Source: Darksidea phi (Eukaryota; Ascomycota; Dothideomycetes; Pleosporales; Lentitheciaceae). Taken from it: a DNA stretch of 31,802 bases. Positions 30,729 through 31,802 of the stretch are shown piece after piece. The stretch's first letter is position 1. Every line of letters begins with the position of its first letter. The DNA is taken from positions 1 through 31,802 of the forward strand of contig JASJFT010000341.1 of the NCBI GenBank assembly GCA_030770425.1, written 5' to 3'. The position numbers were made by a program, and so were the translations under genes. Below the pieces are notes generated by a model. That model searched no databases. It saw only the letters and a program-made list of their open reading frames with translations, and was not told the DNA's origin.

Positions 30729-31640
30729 TCACTCATCGTCTTCATCTTCATCTTCCGAAATGTCCTCACTCTCTACATCTTCATCGTCGTCGTCCTCCTC
30801 CTCGGACGATGGCTGTTCCACCTTCACCGCTTTCTTCCCCTTCCCCTTTCCCACACTCGTCTTCGCCGTTCCAACATTTGCATGCAACTCCCTCACCGCC
30901 TCCCTCGTGCTCCCTGCCGCCGGATACTGCTTCCTCACTCTCGGCCTTTCCGGATCAAATTCATCATGCCTCACTTCCGACTCCCTCGCATTGACACTAT
31001 CACTCCCCCTTAACGTCTCAATATACTGCTCAAACTCCCTTGCCGTCTTCGCAATATTCGAGAAATTTGCTTTCGTCAACTTGACCGTCCGCCACTTCTT
31101 CTTACCCGTCGCCAGGGCTTCGTCAGGTGTCATTCCCACCTCCCTAATCTTCTCCAGCCTTTCGTAATGGCCCAGCGCGAGCGCCGTCTGGAACGCATTG
31201 CGGATCTGGCGGCCATTCCATATTACGCCCTCGCGGTTGCATTTGTCGAAATGACGCTGGGCGAAGTCGAGGAGGGCTTCTTTGTCGAAGACGACTTTGA
31301 CTTCGGCGGTTTTGTTGTCGGCTTCCAGGCGGTTTAGGATGTTACTCCATTGTCTCTTTGTGGATTCGAGATCGACGCCTGCGTAGCGAAGGGAAATATG
31401 AACGCGAGACTTGAAGGCTTCGTCGATCACGCCAGGGCGGTTGGTGGTGAGGAAGAGAATCCCGGCGTAGTACTCTAGTTGACGGAGGAAAACTATTGTT
31501 TTAAAATGAGTCCGGGGACTTCGGTATAATGTAGAGATACAAGAGGTTACATACTGGAAGTCAGAGCATTTCGCTGGAGATTAGACCTGTGAATTCATGG
31601 AATAGATTAGCTGCTGCTTAGGGTCTTTACAGGCTCCCGG
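30729..31640 (-). CDS. AAA+ ATPase of the large fungal family, 3' part only
   Basis: Three exon pieces are supported: 30729..31492, 31555..31586 (a 32-nt micro-exon, NLQRNALTS) and the last few bases of an upstream exon from 31631. Introns are 31493-31554 (GTATGT donor) and 31587-31630 (GTAAAG donor, GCTAAT branch). The spliced peptide reads SNLQRNALTSIFLRQLEYYAGILFLTTNRPGVIDEAFKSRVHISLRY, the second half of an AAA module: the pre-sensor region, sensor-1-like TTNRPG and the arginine-bearing SRVH segment. Then come the lid helices (WNGRQIRNAFQTALALGHYERL) and a disordered tail ending in a Glu/Asp run (EEEDDDDEDVESEDISEDEDEDDE). Walker A/B and the N-terminal domain are lost beyond the poly-G tract. 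Members are common in Pezizomycotina with unknown substrates. Boundaries near 31631 are uncertain because the sequence degrades there. Confidence 0.88.
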
Positions 31641-31802
31641 GGGGGGGGGGGGGGGGGTTTGGGGGGGGGGGGGGGGGGGGGGGGGGGGTGCGCGGGGTGG
31701 TCGGGGGGCCGGGGGGGGGGGGGGGTAGGGGGGGGGGGGGCGGCGGGCCGGCGGGGGGAGAGAGAGTAGATTAGGAGCGCGAGGAGTGCAGCCGCGCCGC
31801 GG
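31638..31802. other. Poly-G contig-end artefact
   Basis: From about 31638 the sequence is nearly pure G, with sparse T, C and A, to about 31760, then a short GC/GA-rich tail. It interrupts the AAA ATPase exon exactly where coding sequence should continue. Long G runs at a contig end are typical of no-signal calls in two-colour sequencing chemistry. It is not credible genomic sequence. Confidence 0.85.

Noticed and set aside
1..31802. tRNA or rRNA genes
   Set aside because: GGTTCGA-like words were checked (for example near 772, 18955 and 19042), but none has a matching acceptor stem or anticodon arm.

Overview
The window looks like nuclear DNA of a filamentous ascomycete, most likely a Dothideomycete-type Pezizomycotina. 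Reasons: protein genes carry short introns (about 44-62 bp, one of 237 bp) with GTRNGY donors, CTAAY/CTGAC branch sites and YAG acceptors; the repeats show RIP-like decay (C-to-T, TpA-rich); the gene content is ascomycete (StoA-type stomatin, Vps62, mitochondrial carrier, MRM2, a large fungal NLR). The last ~165 bp are almost pure G with an aberrant tail and look like contig-end artefact, so the window is probably a whole short contig or a contig end.

Layout. (1) About 1-9.9 kb is an accessory, repeat-rich block. It holds transposon ends sharing the terminal core TA|ACGTGTT, a complete ~424 bp MITE-like element, a seven-exon minus-strand NLR gene (NACHT_N - NACHT - repeat array - ankyrins, 1425 aa as spliced here), a broken GTP cyclohydrolase I copy, several tandem repeats and a frameshifted ankyrin fragment. 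One pair of matching inverted ends (239 and 8861) brackets the NLR and the GCH1 pseudogene. (2) About 10.5-31.6 kb looks like ordinary core genome: a weak hypothetical ORF (-), a TFIIIC triple-barrel subunit (-), a Vps62-family protein (+), a conserved disordered protein of unknown function (+), a conserved protein of unknown function split by one in-frame TGA (+), a StoA-type stomatin (+), a mitochondrial carrier of the YPR011C/SLC25 type (-), the mitochondrial rRNA 2'-O-methyltransferase MRM2 (+), and the 3' part of a fungal AAA+ ATPase (-) cut off by the poly-G tail.

The core genes do not form a pathway or cluster; each has its own function and intergenic spaces of 0.3-1.7 kb. The noteworthy biology is in the left block: an apparently intact fungal NLR with near-identical, recently duplicated repeat units, embedded in a family of transposon ends that keep the same terminus but swap their short subterminal repeats. 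No tRNA, rRNA, CRISPR or viral sequence was recognised. Splice structures were worked out by eye from splice signals and reading-frame continuity and have no transcript support.
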